Of a stretch of 64,000 bases of DNA, positions 60,103 to 64,000 are shown piece by piece. The translations under genes were made by a program, and so were the position numbers. A model generated the notes under the pieces. It saw nothing but the letters and a program-made list of their open reading frames with translations. It had not been told where the DNA came from and did no database searches. Source of the DNA: Branchiostoma floridae (taxonomy: Eukaryota; Chordata; Leptocardii; Amphioxiformes; Branchiostomatidae); the NCBI RefSeq assembly GCF_000003815.2, contig NC_049995.1, positions 4,527,237 through 4,591,236 of the forward strand, in the 5' to 3' direction. How positions within the stretch are numbered: position 1 is the first letter of the stretch; each line of letters opens with the position of its first letter.

Positions 60103-61388
60103 CTGTCGTTAAGAAAATGATAACCCATTTTACATGGATCAGACTCATATGGGGGTCTGCATGCTATTTTCGGTAAGGCGTAGGCAGGCCTTTTAAATTT
60201 CCCGTAATTCGTAGGGAAGCTAATATATTGTATGTAATTCGTAGTGGGATGAAGCGTTGGTAGCCTTCGTGAATTGAACGTTAAGCGTATCAGTCATCCC
60301 GAATTTAGCGTACATCGTTGTCAGCACCTCCATGCAGACCCTCTCATATGCGGCGACAGGAATTCTGGGTAATATGTCAAAGGTAAAGGCCTACACACAC
60401 AAGTAAAACGCCTGGACGTTGTTATGCAAATCGAAATAATGGTCGAGACAAGGACTGTTTTAATTTTTCGATGCCTTTACTTTTGAGACAAAGGTCTAGA
60501 AGCAGACAGCAAGGGGAAAGCAAGGGGAATGCTTGAGTCTTCTGGGCTACTACAGTGGTTCGGGTGGCAGGGGAGTAGCGACACCCGACATAAGTCAAGT
60601 AAGTCAAGTATTACCTAGAATTCATGTCACCGCACATGAGTTCTAATCTCTGTGAAAGAGCTTATTAAGTATAATGATTATTGGTTCATACATATTTGCT
60701 ACATTGCTCGGATTACGTTCATGATTAAAGCACACTTCTAGCAAGTTGATTGATCGCCAACTGCTCTAAGTCAGACGAATCGGGAATATATTAGATTTAC
60801 AGAGATATTCACATCAATGAATAAAACAGCATCCTATGAGATATTTTCAAGTAAAACTTGATCTTTACAACTATGTTAAAACAGAGATTTACTTCTGGAC
60901 GTTCCGAGTAATCACTTTTCTTCAGCGTCATTAGAATGAACTGGCAGAAACAATTCACTACAATTACAGTTAACTTGAAAAAAAAAAAGGTTTGTATGCA
61001 GATGTCCCTCGTATGTAAATGACTCATAGAATCTAAACATGATTTACATACAAATGACATATATAAAGTGAATCAGTGAGAATCTAACATTATTTACATA
61101 TGAGTTTAGAACCTAAACGTCCGGTGAATATAACTTAGTTCTGTTGAAATTTGTTGTTTCAAGACATTTTTAAATAACTGGAGGAGTCTAAAGAATAGTT
61201 CTCTCTCGCATGCTGTTTGATAGCAACGCGAAAGACCGACCTTGTTGCGTAATGTAATTGCACGGTCATTACGTGGGAGAGCAATGGAATCCCGAAAGAG
61301 AGTGACCATTTGCATTGCATAGCATAGGGGTGAATGGCCGGTTACATTCAGCGTAGTTCTAGATATCGTTCCATGTTGCTGCGTGTAC
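60103..61388. other. GPCR intron or 5' flank, no exon seen
   Basis: Contains a partial copy of the GACAGGAATTCTGGG MITE near 60356 and otherwise AT-rich sequence. No TM1/TM2 exon with a suitable donor was recognised. Confidence 0.45.
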
Positions 61389-61543
61389 GTACGTGTGTGT
61401 GTATGTGTGTGTGTGAGAGTGCATGTGTGCATGTGTGTGTGTTGTGTGTGTGTGTGTGTGAGTGTGCATGCATGCATGTGTATGTGTTGTGTGTTGTGTG
61501 TGTGTATTGTGTGTGTGGTGTGATGTGTGTTTGTGTGTGTGTC
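61389..61543. repeat. (GT)n-rich microsatellite
   Basis: Interrupted GTGTGTGT/GCATGTGT tract. The long frame on the opposite strand across it (CACA repeats) is low-complexity. Confidence 0.95.
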
Positions 61544-62523
61544 TTTATCTAACGTTATTAGATGTAGATGTATATATACTCTCCATTGTTTTACTTTATC
61601 AATATACTTTTGCTTGTACCATAAATATCTGTATGATTTGAATAGATGATGTTGAAAAAGAGGGCCTGATGTGTTTCGGAAACACAGCATTTTTGCTTGG
61701 CCTTAAGCATGTGTTTGCGCGTGTGTGTGTTGGGAGAGGGCGGGGTGTTTCTGTAATATGTATGTAGTGTGTGTGGGGTGTTTGGATGTATACGTATTCT
61801 AACCTCAAATTATAAAATTTTGCACATACCTCCTTGTTCAGTGTATGTTTGCAGCACTAGTCTGCTTTAAGTGCACGTCGCTTAATTGCGTTGCACGCTC
61901 CTATACAGCAATTCTAGCGCTACCCTGACCGTACTTGACCTCCCTGTTACGTGCGACAACCATACGGCACCACACCGTCTTCGAGCCTCAGTCAAATTAC
62001 ATGCTCTACGCTAGTCACGAACTTCTAACGACCACCCTGACTACAAAACATAATGTTCGCATTCATCACACAAGTACTATTATTTTCCTTCGCTCTCTTT
62101 ACGTAATTTTCCATCCTTCCTGCAGCTAGAATAATGATGACTTGGCTGTGGTACATCGTTATAGTAGTAACATTTGTCTGAAAGCTTTTATCTCCCTGGA
62201 TCTGGGCCAACATTAAGATAAAAGTATATACTTTAAAGAAAATATAATTGCCCTGTGAGGGCAAGTATGTCGTCACAGATAACTTTTTAAAAGTTATCAC
62301 GGGTACTATTACGTCAGTAGGCGCCGGTAGCAAGTTTACCCTTTTTCTTCAGTGCATGGTCATTGACCACTTCCGGGCAACGAACTTCACTGTAGCAACA
62401 TCTCTTCTCCCTAAGTCAGAAACATTGGGCTTCTGCAAGCTTGACTCGCTGACTTCATAGGGTTACGAAGGCTGCTCGGGAAATTCCCTACCCCATTTAT
62501 TCAGATTTGTTTGCTTCCAAAGA

Positions 62524-62700
62524 AGGTTGTCCTTGTGCCCTCTTGTGCCCTTGGGAAAGGCACTTTACACGACTTTCCTAACTTAACTCAGGTGAAAATG
62601 AGTACCTAGTTTCGGCTAAGGCCGTCCCTCGGATAGGACGTTAAATGGAGGTCCATATACTCACACCCCATGCACGTTAAAAAAAACCCACACGTACGAT
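62524..62700 (+). mobile_element. SINE body fragment
   Basis: TGTGCCCTTGGGAAAGGCACTTTACACGACTTTCC and CTCAGGTGAAAATGAGTACC match the SINE at 26727 closely, but the tRNA-like head is missing. Confidence 0.85.
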
Positions 62701-62704
62701 GGTG

Positions 62705-63102
62705 CGGTGTGGATGGAGCAAACCATTATTTTCGGGTACAATGCTACACTTAATTCCAAAACAGAAGTACACACGGATCAAATTTTTAAAGACCACTTTC
62801 GCCTTCTTCACAATCAATACTGATGACAAATCACTTCAGGACGTAAACTCGCGAGAGTTAGAGACACGTGATCTTATTATCATGTGATCTTCCGGATATG
62901 TGTCGTCAGCAATTGGTCAAAAGTGTCATGCAGTTTGAACGAGTCTGCAACTCTCGCGAGTTTAGGTTCTGAAGTAGTTCACCGTGTCATCAGTACTGAT
63001 CCTGAAAAAGGCAACAGTGGTCGTTGAAAATTTGATCCGTGTGTACTTTTGTGTTGGAAGAAAGTTTAGCATTGTACTATGATTACTACCAACACCGATG
63101 AG
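62705..63102. mobile_element. Foldback element with ~160-bp arms
   Basis: The left arm (about 62705-62868, including GTACACACGGATCAAATTTT, ATCAATACTGATGACA and AAACTCGCGAGAGTT) is inverted at about 62945-63102 (AACTCTCGCGAGTTTAGG, TGTCATCAGTACTGAT, AAATTTGATCCGTGTGTAC). The spacer includes a relative of the CRE-bearing MITE. Confidence 0.88.
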
Positions 63103-64000
63103 CTTCCATGAGAATGCTATTTTTCCTGTGCGTCTCTCAGAGTGTCTGTGCGTCTCACAGAGTGTCTGTACGTCTCTCAGAATGTCTGTTTACTGCATAA
63201 CTCGAGAGGCTGTGGATGAATCTTCAGTGATATTTCGTAGGTGAGCAGGGATGGGGGACTTTAATGGTCAATTTAGACAATGTCCCCTAACGGATTTCTA
63301 ATGTACTGCAGTGGAGCTGCGGGATTTGATATCTTGCTTTCTGGACTGACCTTTAGTGGTAGACAGCTCTGCCATGGTTAATTTCGAGGTGGAAACAAAC
63401 GTAGTATAAACCAATACAAGATAGTGGACTACGTGTTCGCAGTGTTATGGTTTTGCGCGCAAGCATATTTCCGAAAGGTTTGAAGTAGCGGTAGTTATAT
63501 TACCCTGCATGTCTTTGCCTCTTCAACGAAGCATCAAGAAGTTAGATGAATGCTAACTTTACTTAGTCATTCTAAATTGCTTTTAGGAAGGTTCAACTTC
63601 ATTTGCAGTCGAGTACCACCACTAAGCTGAAGTACTCATGCGTGGTTAAAGTAGCGTTTGATTTTAAGACCTTGAAAATAAAATGAACATGTCCGCATTT
63701 AGTGTCTTGAGGATTTGGGAAGATAAAAGGATACTAATTATAGCAGAGATCACTCGAAAAGTGTAAATCTATAAGTGCCCATAAATATTCTTATGTATTA
63801 GATGAATATATATATGTATTACGTATGTCGTGTTGCTTGTGTTGTGCCTGGAATGGTTAATGCCCTATCTGTTTACAACAACTTTCTTTTACGTCCGAAG
63901 TGTCCGTTTAAATTACCGTACACTTGTAAACCGTACACTTGAAGACTGCCAGAAGTGGAAAGCACTTGTGAACAGTATTACTGCCCCTACGGCCACCTGA
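63103..64000. other. Right edge, no gene seen
   Basis: A short repeat GTGCGTCTC(A/T)CAGAGTGTCT occurs three times near 63129-63185. Nothing coding was recognised. Confidence 0.45.

Noticed and set aside
61106..61690. 194-codon minus-strand frame with His/Thr repeats
   Set aside because: It is the antisense of a (GT)n microsatellite. Low complexity keeps it open and there is no conserved domain.
1..64000. CRISPR array, bacterial operon or prophage
   Set aside because: The tandem arrays seen have no regular spacer-repeat alternation, and all genes have eukaryotic introns.

Overview
Eukaryotic nuclear DNA, with no operons or ribosome-binding sites: multi-exon genes with GT-AG introns, microsatellites, non-LTR retrotransposons, tRNA-derived SINEs and many short inverted-repeat transposons. 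The gene set (animal TRAPPC9, BTB-Kelch, SLC43, peptide GPCR, a giant TPR protein), the compact introns and the density of MITEs suggest an invertebrate deuterostome, most likely an amphioxus (Branchiostoma). That assignment is inference. Two runs of N (44682-45023, 47817-48568) are assembly gaps.

Layout. 1-3431 (+): 3' part of a gene encoding about 20 kinesin-light-chain-type TPRs of 44 residues, cut by the left edge. 6323-28222 (-), with a leader near 29315: a complete TRAPPC9 (NIBP/Trs120) gene. I reconstructed 21 constitutive coding exons joining in frame to 1147 aa. It also has a probable mutually exclusive exon pair, three tandem microexons, and a LINE and SINEs in its introns. 31706-34720 (-): complete five-exon BTB-BACK-Kelch gene, 594 aa. 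37157-44216 (-): complete eleven-exon SLC43-type major-facilitator transporter, 525 aa. 50417-60102 (-): three 3' exons (TM3 to the C-terminus) of a kisspeptin/galanin-receptor-like class A GPCR. Its 5' exons were not found and may lie beyond 64000. The rest is intergenic or intronic DNA rich in MITEs, satellites and foldback elements.

The genes are unrelated in function (vesicle tethering, ubiquitin-ligase adaptor, solute transport, neuropeptide signalling) and do not form a pathway.

The strongest unusual theme is small-scale exon duplication. In TRAPPC9, SLC43 and the GPCR, the 3' end of an exon together with its splice donor is repeated in the following intron. In TRAPPC9 three such copies have become complete, phase-compatible microexons of 33-36 nt. 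A whole 69-nt exon is duplicated, and 5' exon ends are duplicated elsewhere in the same gene. A second theme is transposon insertion next to stop codons. Two copies of one hAT-like MITE lie just 3' of the Kelch and SLC43 stops, and the 8-bp target duplication of one includes the stop codon.
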